NCBI GenBank assembly: GCA_938015445.1
Contig: CALLPE010000050.1
Location: forward strand, 1-64,000
Direction of reading: 5' to 3'
DNA: 64,000 bases
DNA from: an uncultured Pirellulales bacterium
GTDB lineage: Bacteria; Planctomycetota; Planctomycetia; Pirellulales; Thermoguttaceae
Shown one piece after another: positions 35,101-43,846 of the stretch. Made by a program: the position numbers and the translations under genes. Below the pieces are notes generated by a model, which did not search any database, had not been told where the DNA came from, and saw only the letters and a list, made by a program, of their open reading frames with translations. Within the stretch, counting starts at the first letter, position 1; each line of letters starts with the position of its first letter.

Positions 35101-35685
35101 GGGCGTCGTCAACAGCAGCAGTCCGTCCGGCGCCAGATAGCGTAACAGTGTTCCCAAAAAGGCGTCCGCATCGGCGACGTGCTCCAGCACTTCGGTCGAT
35201 AACACGCAGTCGAAAGATTCTTCCGGCAATTGAGTGTCTTCGAGATACTGAGTCAGGATGGTCACGCCCAGCAACTCGCCGCCAATCCGCCCACGCGGTG
35301 ACGGCTCGACTCCGATAGCCTCCCACCCGAAGCGCCGGGCAATGTCTACGCAAAAGCCCATCCCGGCACCCACATCGAGGAATCTTGCCGGGCGCCCGTC
35401 CTTACGAGGCGGGAGCACTGCCCGCAACGCCTCTAGTAAACCGGTCATGAAGCCGAAATTGGCTCCGAACTCCAGGTAATAATGGACCGCGGCCTCGAAC
35501 TCCGGCGAGTTTTCCCCTGCTGAATAATCCAGTAGGAAATCACTCGTGTCGTTTATGCTTCCGCAGGCTTCGCATCGGTAAAAACGACAAAGGTGATTAC
35601 CCACCAGCGAAGGCATTTGGCGCAAAAAACGCAACTGCCTACTGCCGCATGCCCGGCAAGCACCTGAGCCCCCCGATGAACTCAT
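32167..35685 (-). CDS. Methyltransferase-glycosyltransferase fusion protein
   Basis: 1172 aa, ATG at 35685 after AGGAGG. In order: a zinc-ribbon-like pair of CxxC motifs (residues 10-43, CRAC and CEAC); a class I SAM methyltransferase (about 100-260, FLDVGAGMGFCVDIA, then STEVLEHV); a helical repeat region (about 290-480) that looks TPR-like; a coiled stretch (about 490-600); a beta-sandwich (about 620-750, LVDGMIVEQTFTCPENDL); and a C-terminal GT4-like glycosyltransferase (about 780-1165) with VVRFGIPD and FGGIWDWLDP. It is last in a minus-strand row after rfbC-, rmlD- and epimerase-like genes and probably builds and methylates a surface polysaccharide. Confidence 0.85.
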   Translation of the reverse strand: MSSSGGSGACRACGSRQLRFLRQMPSLVGNHLCRFYRCEACGSINDTSDFLLDYSAGENSPEFEAAVHYYLEFGANFGFMTGLLEALRAVLPPRKDGRPARFLDVGAGMGFCVDIARRFGWEAIGVEPSPRGRIGGELLGVTILTQYLEDTQLPEESFDCVLSTEVLEHVADADAFLGTLLRYLAPDGLLLLTTPNADFVQQQGELPAEVEQVFSAGHHKTLYSEKGLRSVLERQGAKEVQITFHGGRSGKKHLVALAAKQPGIVPYNDYPVDLHHADHTAVRRYCEALIASRCDSGHDDMVYWGAVYRLFESYINNGDYSAAEPLAEQIDRYLAQRNLDLASLRDWHSTSLIDYSQQAPCFLGRYLYLRAMLAMNHQADLPGAEQRFRVAARICGVEESLPGNLYLGNLAEHARLHEAIALARQGKIEEALLVFDSLINRRPAAPPEIVERATLEKAVAMLAAGQSIAPALFLAELAARHYLSPPPKAEALIHELVAMLEKRVGQAASKLARYESHLDQLAGAVVRAEQLVLPKVEQWTEKADAAASQLKRILHQAEHLLAAVTAAIKALQPALRVLRSVATAPAALVRWPIRTWHQVWARLRFGSPAIRLEQIQALSSPVPRQAEPCLPLSKLVDGMIVEQTFTCPENDLVGVKLSLGSAEQLGQSQVHFALLDAAGQTLREGTQPVCNLGDGQTNMFTFQPVTNSAGKKYRIRLHSSGASPAEAVTLLGRRTRGHVGMFVNGKPVVDAQLVVEAIYTQAGTLSKPVSYGMRDLLIVTPDRLGAMRVGLGMRHWEIAHALSRAGLRVTLASTRPIAEDCEPAEFPVIKLPDTPHEQLRLARNHAAVMVQGTVLDSHPALADVDRPLIADMVCPLHIENLSLPEKDPYLHGLRAVSRCLQRGDFFICGNERQRLYWLGMLTAMGRLDKRQAAADPDFRHLVDVVRFGIPDQPPQKTRQVLKGVRRGIGADDFVLVWFGGIWDWLDPTPLIRAVHAAHQHNRRIKLFFSMYRRPNEQPHAAAVRARQLCGHLGAEEQSVFFNELPIPHAKRGDYLLECDLGVILQRTNLETALSARTRAMDYFWAGLPILINRGDEIAELVANHNMGIVLPSDDPKQIEQALLEYAEDRPRQKQAAAAVAAMAAPFRWSQTVKPLEEFCRSVIGQQHVRKAA

Positions 35686-35741
35686 ATTGACGGTCCCTCC
35701 TGAACTGCCGATAAGGTGGTTTCCCTGGATAGATTCTTCTC

Positions 35742-35782
35742 AGGGGCGATTGTGGGCACCTATCTGCGCCACAATCGTCCCT
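35742..35782. terminator. Strong hairpin between epimerase and fusion gene (possible terminator)
   Basis: aggggcgattgtgg (35742-35755) and ccacaatcgtccct (35769-35782) pair over 14 bases with one mismatch, around a 13-base loop. There is no clean T tract, so it could equally be a processing or regulatory structure. Confidence 0.45.
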
Positions 35783-35822
35783 AAAAACATTTTGGCCTTT
35801 CCCGGCCGGTGACCCTATAACA

Positions 35823-36800
35823 CTATGCCGCCACGCGCAGCCGCGGGGCGAGCAATTTGCGGAACGTCACAATGTTGTAGTACTCGTCCCTGCTGAAATC
35901 GCCATACTCCTCTCGGCGCGCATGCAAACTCTCCACGATGTCCTCCACATCGTGCCGGGGATGGAAGCCCAACACCGTCGCTGCCCGCCGACAACTCACC
36001 TTGTAATTGCGGAAATCATGTTGATGTTTCACATGCACTTTTACCTGGCGGCCTGTGAGCCTATGCACCGCTTGCGCTACGGTGCTTCCGAGGTCGCCCA
36101 CAGTAAAATTGTCCCAAGCCACATTGAACACCCCGCTGATGCTGTAATCGGCCTGCACAGCCCGCAGAAAAGCCATCGCTGTATCCCGTACGTCGATGAT
36201 CGGCCGCCAGATGGCCGGGTTGTTGACGGTTATTTGCCCATCGCACATCGCGCACTTGTACATGGTGTTGATGATCAGGTCGAAGCGCATCCGGGGACTA
36301 TATCCACAAACCGTTCCCTGACGCAGGGCAATCGTGGAGAAACCCTCGTCGCACAGTTGCATCACGCCGCGCTCACCCTGGAGCTTGGATATCCCATAGG
36401 GATAGCCACACGTAACCGGGCAATTTTCGTCGTACAGCTTGCCTACGGTATATCCGTAAACCGAACACGAGGAGGCATACACGAACCGGCGCACACCTGC
36501 CTTTTTAGCCGTGTACGCCAGATACGAAGGTAACGCCCCATTGTGAATGAAGTTCATCGCCGGGCTGAACTCGGCCATGGGATCGTTGGATAGCCCCGCC
36601 AGAAAAATCACCTGCTCATAGTTTGCCAGTTGGTCAACCGTGCAGTCGAACAGGTCCTGGCAAAAGACGTTCACTTCTTCCGGCAGGTGATTACCGAACC
36701 ATAGTAGGTCGTAGCAATCTACCTCGTAGCCGTGCTCCAGCAAAATGGGGATAAGCACCGAGCCGATATAACCGGCCCCTCCTGCCACTGCGATACGCAT
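35823..36800 (-). CDS. NAD-dependent epimerase/dehydratase (extended SDR, nucleotide sugar)
   Basis: 325 aa. The Rossmann motif GGAGYIG is at residues 7-13. The catalytic residues lie in SSCSVYG and YPYGISK (YxxxK). The GalE/RmlB-like family interconverts or dehydrates nucleotide sugars; VFNVAWDNFTVGDLG and the RRAATVLGFHP end are typical of the NAD-dependent epimerase group. ATG at 36800. It lies between an rmlD-like gene and the fusion glycosyltransferase. The exact sugar cannot be read from sequence. Confidence 0.86.
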   Translation of the reverse strand: MRIAVAGGAGYIGSVLIPILLEHGYEVDCYDLLWFGNHLPEEVNVFCQDLFDCTVDQLANYEQVIFLAGLSNDPMAEFSPAMNFIHNGALPSYLAYTAKKAGVRRFVYASSCSVYGYTVGKLYDENCPVTCGYPYGISKLQGERGVMQLCDEGFSTIALRQGTVCGYSPRMRFDLIINTMYKCAMCDGQITVNNPAIWRPIIDVRDTAMAFLRAVQADYSISGVFNVAWDNFTVGDLGSTVAQAVHRLTGRQVKVHVKHQHDFRNYKVSCRRAATVLGFHPRHDVEDIVESLHARREEYGDFSRDEYYNIVTFRKLLAPRLRVAA

Positions 36801-36940
36801 GATGGTCTTCCTCCGTGAAGAACTGTAGCGCCAGCAACGTTCCTTTACTCATTGGCTCAGGGGCGCTAGCCACTGGTTTCGTGTGCGCCGGGTTGCAGTC
36901 TCTTTCTTCCTCCCGGAAAAACGCTTGAGCATACGCCCGC

Positions 36941-37654
36941 TTACTCCAAAGTCGCTAGCCGCTGGCAATTCAGTGATGTATCTACGGGAACCGTGAAGGG
37001 AACATCGCGGATAGAAAGCGGTTGTATCGCCCGTGACGGGTCTAGACTGCGTGCATACTCATACACAGTGCGCCGTGGACCGCCAATGTGAATCACTCCC
37101 CGCAGGTCATGCTGGAGAACCTTGAGCAGCTTCTGCGCGAACTGGCTGACACTTTCCCGCGAGGTCCATTGGTCCACGAATGCCTTTTCGTAGGGAAACA
37201 CATTGGGACCGAAGCTGGTGCGGACTATCAGCGAGTTGTCATACATCCTCACAGCGCATTCCCCACCCAGCTTAGACCAGGCATACTTGTTCACGGGATA
37301 TACCGGGTCTTCCTCTGCGTAGTTTCCCTTGTCGCCGCGGAAGACGTAATCGGTGGATATGTACACCAGCTTGATGCCACGCGCGGCACACAGCCGTACC
37401 ACGTTCGCCGTGCCGACGATGTTCACCTCGATTGCCCGACAGGGGTCTTTGTCGACTCTCGGGGGCGAAGTAAAGGCCGCAGCATGAACAAGCAGGGTGA
37501 AGTCTTTTCCTGCCAAGTACTGGTCCATCTGGTGGTAATTGGTCACATCGAACTGGCCGGAGGGGGGATAGTCTGCCTCGGGCAAGATGCGTCGCATCTC
37601 TGACCCTAATAGGCCGCTTCCGCCGGTAAAAAGCATCTTTGTTGGGTCGAACAT
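36941..37654 (-). CDS. RmlD-like sugar nucleotide reductase
   Basis: 237 aa, shorter than typical RmlD (about 290). The Rossmann motif is FTGGSGLLG; VHAAAFTSPPRVDKDPCRAIEVNI and YISTDYVFRG follow, with YAWSK as the YxxxK pair. RmlD reduces dTDP-4-keto-rhamnose to dTDP-rhamnose. Here the pathway context (an rfbC-like gene just upstream) supports a rhamnose or other deoxysugar precursor, but the short C-terminus makes the substrate uncertain. Confidence 0.82.
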   Translation of the reverse strand: MFDPTKMLFTGGSGLLGSEMRRILPEADYPPSGQFDVTNYHQMDQYLAGKDFTLLVHAAAFTSPPRVDKDPCRAIEVNIVGTANVVRLCAARGIKLVYISTDYVFRGDKGNYAEEDPVYPVNKYAWSKLGGECAVRMYDNSLIVRTSFGPNVFPYEKAFVDQWTSRESVSQFAQKLLKVLQHDLRGVIHIGGPRRTVYEYARSLDPSRAIQPLSIRDVPFTVPVDTSLNCQRLATLE

Positions 37655-37721
37655 ACTCGGAGACTCGCCACTATCAGTAAGGTCTTCCGTTTCGGGCCAT
37701 CCTGCGTGGTCCTTCCTCTAG

Positions 37722-38357
37722 TCAGCAGTTGCCGAACAGGAATTGCTCGGAGCGCGGATCAGAAAGCCACTGTTCCAGCGTCAGACCGCAACGGTCTTTG
37801 TCGGAGATGATCGCCTGCCCGGCGATCTGATCGAACAGTGCTTTCAAGGACGGCTCGCACAGCGACCAGTCCAGATCGGCCGCCAGGGGCGAGATGCCGG
37901 CCTCGCAACCGGGGCTGTACTGCCCGGTGCAAAAGTATTCGATCAGCGTATCGTCGGTAAAAAAGTTGCCATGTGCCAATCCCGGGGGAACCCAAATCCA
38001 CTCGCTATAATCTGTCTGCGGACTGGCGGGCATGTCGTAGGCGATAACCTTCCCCAGGGTGGGCGAGCCTTTACGGATGTCCAGCACCAGATCGACCATC
38101 CGGCCGAAAAGCGTGCGGACCAGCTTGCCCATGTAGGGATTCCACTGGAAGTGCAGCCCGCGTATCACGTCTGGGCGCGAGTAACTTTCATTGGCCTGCA
38201 CGAACGTGGCATCACGCAGCGAGCCTAGGTCGTCCCGGGAAACGAAATCACTTAGGCGGTAGGTTTCGGTGAAATAGCCGCGCGGATCGCAGAACCGCGC
38301 AAAGCGGATCACCTTCACGTCCGGTATTGCTAAAGACCGGACCTGGATGATTTTCAT
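37722..38357 (-). CDS. rfbC: dTDP-4-dehydrorhamnose 3,5-epimerase-like protein
   Basis: 211 aa from the ATG at 38357; a GTG at 38372 is also in frame. It has the RmlC cupin layout: FCDPRGYFTETY, FVQANESYS, RGLHFQ with the catalytic His, LVRTLFGRMVDLVLDIRKGSPT, and WVPPGLAHGNF. It epimerises the 4-keto sugar made by the dehydratase. It is first of the minus-strand sugar genes. The C-terminus (about 40 residues after LSPLAADLDW) is longer than the core. Confidence 0.87.
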   Translation of the reverse strand: MKIIQVRSLAIPDVKVIRFARFCDPRGYFTETYRLSDFVSRDDLGSLRDATFVQANESYSRPDVIRGLHFQWNPYMGKLVRTLFGRMVDLVLDIRKGSPTLGKVIAYDMPASPQTDYSEWIWVPPGLAHGNFFTDDTLIEYFCTGQYSPGCEAGISPLAADLDWSLCEPSLKALFDQIAGQAIISDKDRCGLTLEQWLSDPRSEQFLFGNC

Positions 38358-38828
38358 TTGCGATGCCCCCACATGATTCGCACTATATTCGGCGCCCTCT
38401 GAGGCAGGAAATGTAAAGGTTTTTGGCGGGCCGAGTCAATTGCAATTCTTGATGCCCACACAGGCAATTGAACTGATTTGGCCAAACCGGCCCGACGATC
38501 GCGCCAACTGCCACCACAAACCCAAAGACGACGTGTCAGTCAGCGGAGCGCCGGGCAAGTCCGCAAGACGCGCTGATTGGAAAGGTTGGGAAAACTGGCA
38601 AAATCCAGAAGACGGAATCAGCGGACGTATCGCTGGTCGGGTTTGCGCCGCGCAGATGCGCGCGTTCGCAACTGACGCGCGGTCGCCGGAATTCCGGGTG
38701 AAGATTGTTGCATCCCTCGCGTAAGTCCGGCACACACGCACAGCCATTGCAGCTCCAGCGCAGCAAGCCGCTTGTGCAGCACGCAGTCAAGCCTGTCGAT
38801 ATCGCACTAATCAGGCCCACTGCGGTGG
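38358..38828. other. Intergenic region upstream of rfbC
   Basis: These 471 bases lie between the rlmM-like gene end and the rfbC start. The promoter of the sugar operon is expected here but not recognisable. No gene with family likeness is seen; an open frame at 38440-38724 on plus is low in likeness to protein. Confidence 0.5.
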
Positions 38829-39965
38829 CTAACCATTTTGTGGCGCCGGTGGAGTTTGCCCTCGGCGAGCGGGCTTGCGCAGGAGCGGCTTGCGGCGAAA
38901 GGGCTTTTGCAAAGCGGCGACGCAAATCTCGCGGCGGTTGTGCTGCAACTGTCTGGCACGGACGATGTTGTAACCCCAAGAGCGCACGCGATCCAAGTAC
39001 TCCGGCACCCGCTCTGCCAATCGCCAGTCGGTCAGCTTCAAAGTCAGCAACATGCCGCGGATGTTGACTAGCGGATGGGTGACGATTGCCTCGACGGCCG
39101 TCAGCGTGTAGTTGGGCGTGACGTTCATATCCACCACCAGCCAGCGAATCTTCCGGAACTCGCGCCGCCGGACCTGAGTGCTGCGCTTTCGCAGGTGGTG
39201 GAAGTTCGGGTGCGCCAGCACCGCCGGATGCATCTCGGCCGGGTCGATGCCTGTGACATCGAACCCCCTGGCCAATAGCGCTTGGCTCGAACCCCCCGGT
39301 GCGCTGCCAATCTCTGCCACGCGCGCACCAGCAGGTATAGGCAGCTCCGACCACCGGAGGGCCTCTTCGGTCTTGAGCCACGCACGTGAAACAGCGTCCG
39401 GGGGCAGCTCCAGCGGCATCATCCCACCCGGCCACCGCGACGGTATCGACTTGGCCCGATGATAGCCCACGCACCACAGCGTCGGCTCGACCAGCACGCA
39501 GTCTAGCACCAGTTCGCCCCGCCGGGCCGGCCGTTTAAGATCGGTCGCGCCGGGTGCCAATAGCGCCGGCTGCGGGCAGTTTTGGATCAAAGCGGCATGT
39601 GCGGCCCATGCAGCCTCGTTCAGCCCAGGCTCGAAGTCCCGGTAGCCCGGCTCTGACGTGTCGCGCGGGAAGGCGTGAATCCGCCGCACCGGCAACCCGG
39701 CGGCAAGCTGCCAAACTTGCCGGGCCAGTTCTTCCGGGCTGCTGCCGCGAACGGTTCCCAGCGAAAAACCGTACGTGCGCGCGAACACCGATTGCAAGTC
39801 GAAGTCCTCCGACAGCCGGGGTTCCGCCGGACACTTGAACGTCAGAAAACCAGGCCGCGAAAACGCCAGACGCCACTGCGGGCAGGCGCGGGCAATCTCC
39901 CCTTTGACTGCCGCGCCGGCTCCCACCTGACAAGTGACAAACACGAACTGTGGCGTGACGTTCAT
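38829..39965 (-). CDS. RlmM-like 23S rRNA 2'-O-ribose methyltransferase
   Basis: 378 aa from the ATG at 39965 (MNVTPQFVFVTCQVGAG). An N-terminal THUMP-like RNA-binding region is followed by a FtsJ-type SAM domain with EIGSAPGGSSQALL (about residue 230). The K-D-K-E catalytic set is visible as the VVDMNVTPNYTL aspartate, the LLTLKLTDW lysine and the NRREICVAA glutamate, plus a basic tail. RlmM methylates C2498 of 23S rRNA; the identity here is by family likeness. The preceding 20 residues in the open frame are Cys-rich and look unlike the protein. Confidence 0.8.
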   Translation of the reverse strand: MNVTPQFVFVTCQVGAGAAVKGEIARACPQWRLAFSRPGFLTFKCPAEPRLSEDFDLQSVFARTYGFSLGTVRGSSPEELARQVWQLAAGLPVRRIHAFPRDTSEPGYRDFEPGLNEAAWAAHAALIQNCPQPALLAPGATDLKRPARRGELVLDCVLVEPTLWCVGYHRAKSIPSRWPGGMMPLELPPDAVSRAWLKTEEALRWSELPIPAGARVAEIGSAPGGSSQALLARGFDVTGIDPAEMHPAVLAHPNFHHLRKRSTQVRRREFRKIRWLVVDMNVTPNYTLTAVEAIVTHPLVNIRGMLLTLKLTDWRLAERVPEYLDRVRSWGYNIVRARQLQHNRREICVAALQKPFRRKPLLRKPARRGQTPPAPQNG

Positions 39966-40202
39966 AACACAGCAACGCGCCCCCTTTACAGCACACGATG
40001 CGCAACAGCCCGTGGCCTTCTGCACGCCACGCTAAATGCCGGTTTAGAACCGTTCCCGCAGCGTCGCACGCAGCAACAAGAGTCGCCTCGCTTTTACATC
40101 TGGCTTCGGCTTCTAGAATGTCTGCTGTGGCTGGCTGTTTTAGAAAGTGGTGCCGATTCCACCTCTTACAAGCGGCGCTACTGGTGGCTGTGCAAGGTGC
40201 TG

Positions 40203-40778
40203 CTACTGCTGGCTCTGCACGATTTCTACGACGAACAATTCGCTCTGGGGCATGGCGGCGATCTTCCTGGCCATGGTTTCCAACGGATCGTCGTGGTCGT
40301 CGCTGTGGTCGTCCGTTTCCTCGGAAAGGCTCTTCGGTTTAATGGACGTGAGCAAATCGATCAATTTAGCCGTCGGTCGCAACTGGGCGGTTTTTCCGGT
40401 GCGGGTATTGGTGATGCGAACGCTCAGCGCCTCGGCCTCGGCAAAGCTGATGTTGCGTTTGCCCCAAGTGGCGCCGGTGCCGACTTGCAAGCCGTCGAGA
40501 AAACAGGAGCGAGGCGGCTTGGCCAGCGGGCCAAAGGCCTGCACTTCGATGTCGAAGTAACCCTTTGCTTCTACAGCAGCCAAGCCAGCCATTCCTGCCC
40601 TGACTCCAGCCGCCGCCCATGGTCCTAGATGTCCATGAAACTGCACTGCCTGACGCAGCCACTGGGGATCGGTCGGCTCGAAGCGGTACTGCGGTTTGGG
40701 CAGGTTCGGTTCGGGTTGTCCAGCAACGAAAGCCATCGCAACACAGCCAACACCCAGTAAAGCAATCGTCCTCAGCAT
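40203..40778 (-). CDS. Secreted FmdE-like protein
   Basis: 191 aa from the ATG at 40778. A signal peptide (MLRTIALLGVGCVAMAFVAG) is followed by an FmdE fold: FHGHLGPWAAAGVRAG (residues 47-62) and CFLDGLQVGTGATWGKRNI. The usual HLCPG and TGCT cysteines are Gly and Ala here, so the normal metal site is altered. The FmdE zinc finger is missing, and a His/Asp stretch (DDHSDDHDDP) near the end may bind metal instead. FmdE was named from formylmethanofuran dehydrogenase, but many members have no link to it. Function here is unknown. Confidence 0.75.
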   Translation of the reverse strand: MLRTIALLGVGCVAMAFVAGQPEPNLPKPQYRFEPTDPQWLRQAVQFHGHLGPWAAAGVRAGMAGLAAVEAKGYFDIEVQAFGPLAKPPRSCFLDGLQVGTGATWGKRNISFAEAEALSVRITNTRTGKTAQLRPTAKLIDLLTSIKPKSLSEETDDHSDDHDDPLETMARKIAAMPQSELFVVEIVQSQQ

Positions 40779-41143
40779 GTAGTGCCTCGCTTTGTGCTCC
40801 GTTTGGCCTAACCATTCCTTCAACATCAACACACGAAGCAATTATAGCAACCGATTAGGGCTTTTATAGCAACTGGCCAGGGGGTATGTGGGGAACTTAC
40901 CGCCCGGCGCCGTCCCCACCCTGGCTTGTGCTACACCGCGAGCGGCTCGCTCGCAGGACCAAACTTCTGGATATAGTTTTGACGGGGAAAAATCTGGCGG
41001 CTCAGAAAAGACCGATGAAAAACTGGGCGCTGCGGCAAGGGACGCGCCCGTAGAAATCTTTTCCGACGCATGCCGGTGTAACGCAACGCCGTGCGAAGGT
41101 TTGCGAAGGTTCGCTGGGCTAAGCCATTACCCGCAAACCCGGA
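40779..41143. other. Intergenic region between the FmdE-like and Pro-rich protein genes
   Basis: The 365 bases contain ttatagcaac twice, 22 bp apart (40842 and 40864). No gene is visible. It serves as the promoter region of the FmdE-like gene (minus strand) and lies downstream of the Pro-rich gene. Confidence 0.5.
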
Positions 41144-43846
41144 CTACCGTGGCGGCTGGACGATCATCCGCAGCGGGTTGGCAGCGGCACCGTCGCCGCG
41201 GACGACGACCAGTTCTGCTTCGGTCGGAGCGGCCAACGGGATTTTCGGCAGGTTGATCCGCACGCCCAAGTCGAACCAGCCGAGGATCTCCGCATCCAGT
41301 TCCAATCCGGCCAGATGCACCAAGACCTGTCCGGGCACAGGGCCGAAGCCTTCACCGGCAATGATCACTTCGCTGCCGGCCGGCGCCTGCTTGATGTTCA
41401 ATTCGAAAGCGGCCGGATCGACCGGCAGCACTTCGGCTCGCGCTAACCGTGCACCGTTGTTGGCCCGCGACACGTCTTCGATTTCCCGGTGGGCGTCAAC
41501 CAACACGTGCAGCGTGTTGAACGGTGCGGGATTGCCTTGAGCGTCGCGGCCCATGCTGTACACCTCCATCGGCAGGCGGATGTCGACCGATTGCAAGTCG
41601 TCGGCCTCGATAGCGCGCACCCGCACTCCCGCCTGAGGCAAATCGGCATGCAGTCGTTCGTCCATCGACGCCAACAACATCACGCTGAACGGTTTGGTAA
41701 TCGGTCGGTCGCTGTTGTTGCGGAACCATACCCGATAGCGTGGGCCCAGCTTCTGTTCTGGGTGTCCTGGGTCAACAAAGCGCACCGCCACCAATTGCAA
41801 GTCATAGCTTTGGGTGACGATTACTGGCCTGAGATTCACCCACGTGCCGCAAGGAACCTCGGGCAACGAGACCCAAACCGGCACTTCCCAAACCACCCAG
41901 CGCGGCGATGGGTCGTAAATCACCGGTCGGCACCATATCGGCCTGGGGTCCCACAGCGGATGGGACCTCAAGTGCCAGCACCATTCCAGCCAAGTATGCC
42001 AACGTGGGTACCAGTGTACGCCGACGAAGAAACTCGGCCCCCAATAGTGATACTTGAAGCAAGTCTGGGCGTAAGCAGGCGTGATGCGTCCGTGGTAATA
42101 ACGGTAGTCCGGGCCAAATACCTGCTTTACCACGGTCACATTGGTCGTGTTGTGAATATTGGTGATCTGCGTTATGTTTTGCACGTGCTGGTAGAGTTGC
42201 AAGCGGCGTGCCACATCGCCCTCGTTCCAGTACTTGTATTGTTCCGACAGCTTCAACTTCTGCGATACTTGACCTTTGGTCAAATGCTCCAACTGTCCCG
42301 AGCGATAGCGCTCCGCGAATCGGACCTGCGTCAGCTCTTCGGGTTTTAACGGTGGTCTGGGCGGCACCGGCTTCGGCGCCCCTTCGCGGACGTTAGGCAC
42401 GCCAGTGCGCGGCGAACCAACCGCGTCGCGCCAAGGCAGCTCACTGGGCTTAGCCGTTGGAGTTTTCGGACCGTCTTTTCCCGTGCGGATGTAATCGTGG
42501 TGGGCCGGGTTCGTCGGGCTAGGCAGCGACGGCGGCGCAACAGATTTCGTGCCGCGCGAACCATCGCCGACATTCGGTATTGGCCCACTGCCGCTAGTTG
42601 CTGTTTCAGCAGGGGGACCGGCAGGTTTACTCCTAGGCAGAGAATCGCCAATTCTTGGCAGCGGTGGCTTGGAAACACCGGGCGATTTGGGCGGCTCGGC
42701 CAGCCCTGCTTCTATCCGGCGCGGGGCAGGTCTGGGTTCCGCGCCCACGGTATCGGGCGCTTTCGGGGTAAATGGTAACGGCGGCGTTCGCGGAGAGGGC
42801 AGCAGACTGGGCGAGCCACCAGTGGGCGATACATTGCTGGGTGACGGATTGCTGGCTGATGCAGTGCTCGGCGCTGGAGCACTAGGCAACGCAGCATCGG
42901 GTGACGCAGCCATCGGCGGCGCGGGTGTTGACTCTGCCGGAGTTGATGCCCTCGGCGCCGGCGGCTTGCGATCCGGCAGAGTTAAAGACGGGGCCGCGAG
43001 CGGTGGCTCGGTCGTTTTTCCCGGTGGCGTTTGTCCGGGCTGCTTGGCCATCGGCTTGGCCAATGGCTGGCCGGGAGCCACGGGGCTGGGCGCTTGTGAG
43101 CCGCCCGGCACGCTGGGCAAACGGCTGGTATCAGGAACCTTTATTTGCCCAGGAGAACCGTTTACCGACGTGGCGCCCCGGCCCAATAAGCCACCGTTTC
43201 CGCCCACGGCTGCCGGCGGCAGTGGGGGCTGAGTGGGACCTGGTCTCAACGCGGGCAGGGAACGCTGCGGTGGCTCGGGGTCGGGTTTTGTCGGATGTGT
43301 CGCAGGCTGCTGCGGCTGAAGATTGAGCTTTGCCGCAGGTGATTGCGGCGGACGCGCAGGGGCTACAGACCTATGGGCATCCGGAGGGTTTTGAAGCGGC
43401 CCGATAGGCAGGCGCGGTGCCTGCGTCGCTGAAGCGCCGGTTTCGCCCGCCGGCGGTGTCACAGCCCGTTGCGAAAGACGCGGCAGCCCCGACGCCCCAG
43501 GCTCCCTTGAAGGTGACTGAGCCGATGGCAGTTTAGGAGCGGACGGCGGGGGAACAGCAGCAGATGTCGTGCCGGTCGGCTGTGCCAGCGAAGGCAGAGC
43601 CGGGCTGCGAACCCCGCCGGTTGGCCCGGACAAAGACCTGCCCGGCGAATTGGCCTCGCCACGAAGCACGCCGGGCGGCTGCCGCAGCGTTGCACGAGCT
43701 GCATGTTGGTCGTCGTCGCGCTTTGCCTTGGGCTGGTCTCCCGCCATAGTGGGAAAGCACAGCACCAAGCTTGCTAAGAATACGCAACTTGATACCGATA
43801 AAGTAGTCGTTGTGGGCCAACGCAACAGGGGGGATACGGCTTTCAT
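41144..43846 (-). CDS. Secreted 900-aa protein: Pro-rich N-terminal half, CARDB-like and IPT/TIG-like C-terminus
   Basis: 900 aa from the ATG at 43846, which is preceded by GGGAGGAAAC. A signal peptide (about residues 1-35) leads into about 450 residues of Pro/Ser/Ala-rich low-complexity sequence, probably unstructured. A Trp/His-rich region follows (about 540-640, FFVGVHWYPRWHTWLEWCWH). Next comes a CARDB-like beta-sandwich (about 690-800, YRVWFRNNSDRPITKPFSV), and last an IPT/TIG-like domain (IIAGEGFGPVPGQVLVHLAG). It is a planctomycete-type cell-envelope protein with no known function. The strong start context and tandem domains make it a real gene. Confidence 0.82.
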   Translation of the reverse strand: MKAVSPLLRWPTTTTLSVSSCVFLASLVLCFPTMAGDQPKAKRDDDQHAARATLRQPPGVLRGEANSPGRSLSGPTGGVRSPALPSLAQPTGTTSAAVPPPSAPKLPSAQSPSREPGASGLPRLSQRAVTPPAGETGASATQAPRLPIGPLQNPPDAHRSVAPARPPQSPAAKLNLQPQQPATHPTKPDPEPPQRSLPALRPGPTQPPLPPAAVGGNGGLLGRGATSVNGSPGQIKVPDTSRLPSVPGGSQAPSPVAPGQPLAKPMAKQPGQTPPGKTTEPPLAAPSLTLPDRKPPAPRASTPAESTPAPPMAASPDAALPSAPAPSTASASNPSPSNVSPTGGSPSLLPSPRTPPLPFTPKAPDTVGAEPRPAPRRIEAGLAEPPKSPGVSKPPLPRIGDSLPRSKPAGPPAETATSGSGPIPNVGDGSRGTKSVAPPSLPSPTNPAHHDYIRTGKDGPKTPTAKPSELPWRDAVGSPRTGVPNVREGAPKPVPPRPPLKPEELTQVRFAERYRSGQLEHLTKGQVSQKLKLSEQYKYWNEGDVARRLQLYQHVQNITQITNIHNTTNVTVVKQVFGPDYRYYHGRITPAYAQTCFKYHYWGPSFFVGVHWYPRWHTWLEWCWHLRSHPLWDPRPIWCRPVIYDPSPRWVVWEVPVWVSLPEVPCGTWVNLRPVIVTQSYDLQLVAVRFVDPGHPEQKLGPRYRVWFRNNSDRPITKPFSVMLLASMDERLHADLPQAGVRVRAIEADDLQSVDIRLPMEVYSMGRDAQGNPAPFNTLHVLVDAHREIEDVSRANNGARLARAEVLPVDPAAFELNIKQAPAGSEVIIAGEGFGPVPGQVLVHLAGLELDAEILGWFDLGVRINLPKIPLAAPTEAELVVVRGDGAAANPLRMIVQPPR

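Noticed and set aside
38440-38724. 94-aa plus-strand open frame
   Set aside because: No start signal, no recognisable motif, and it lies in a gap that should carry the rfbC promoter.
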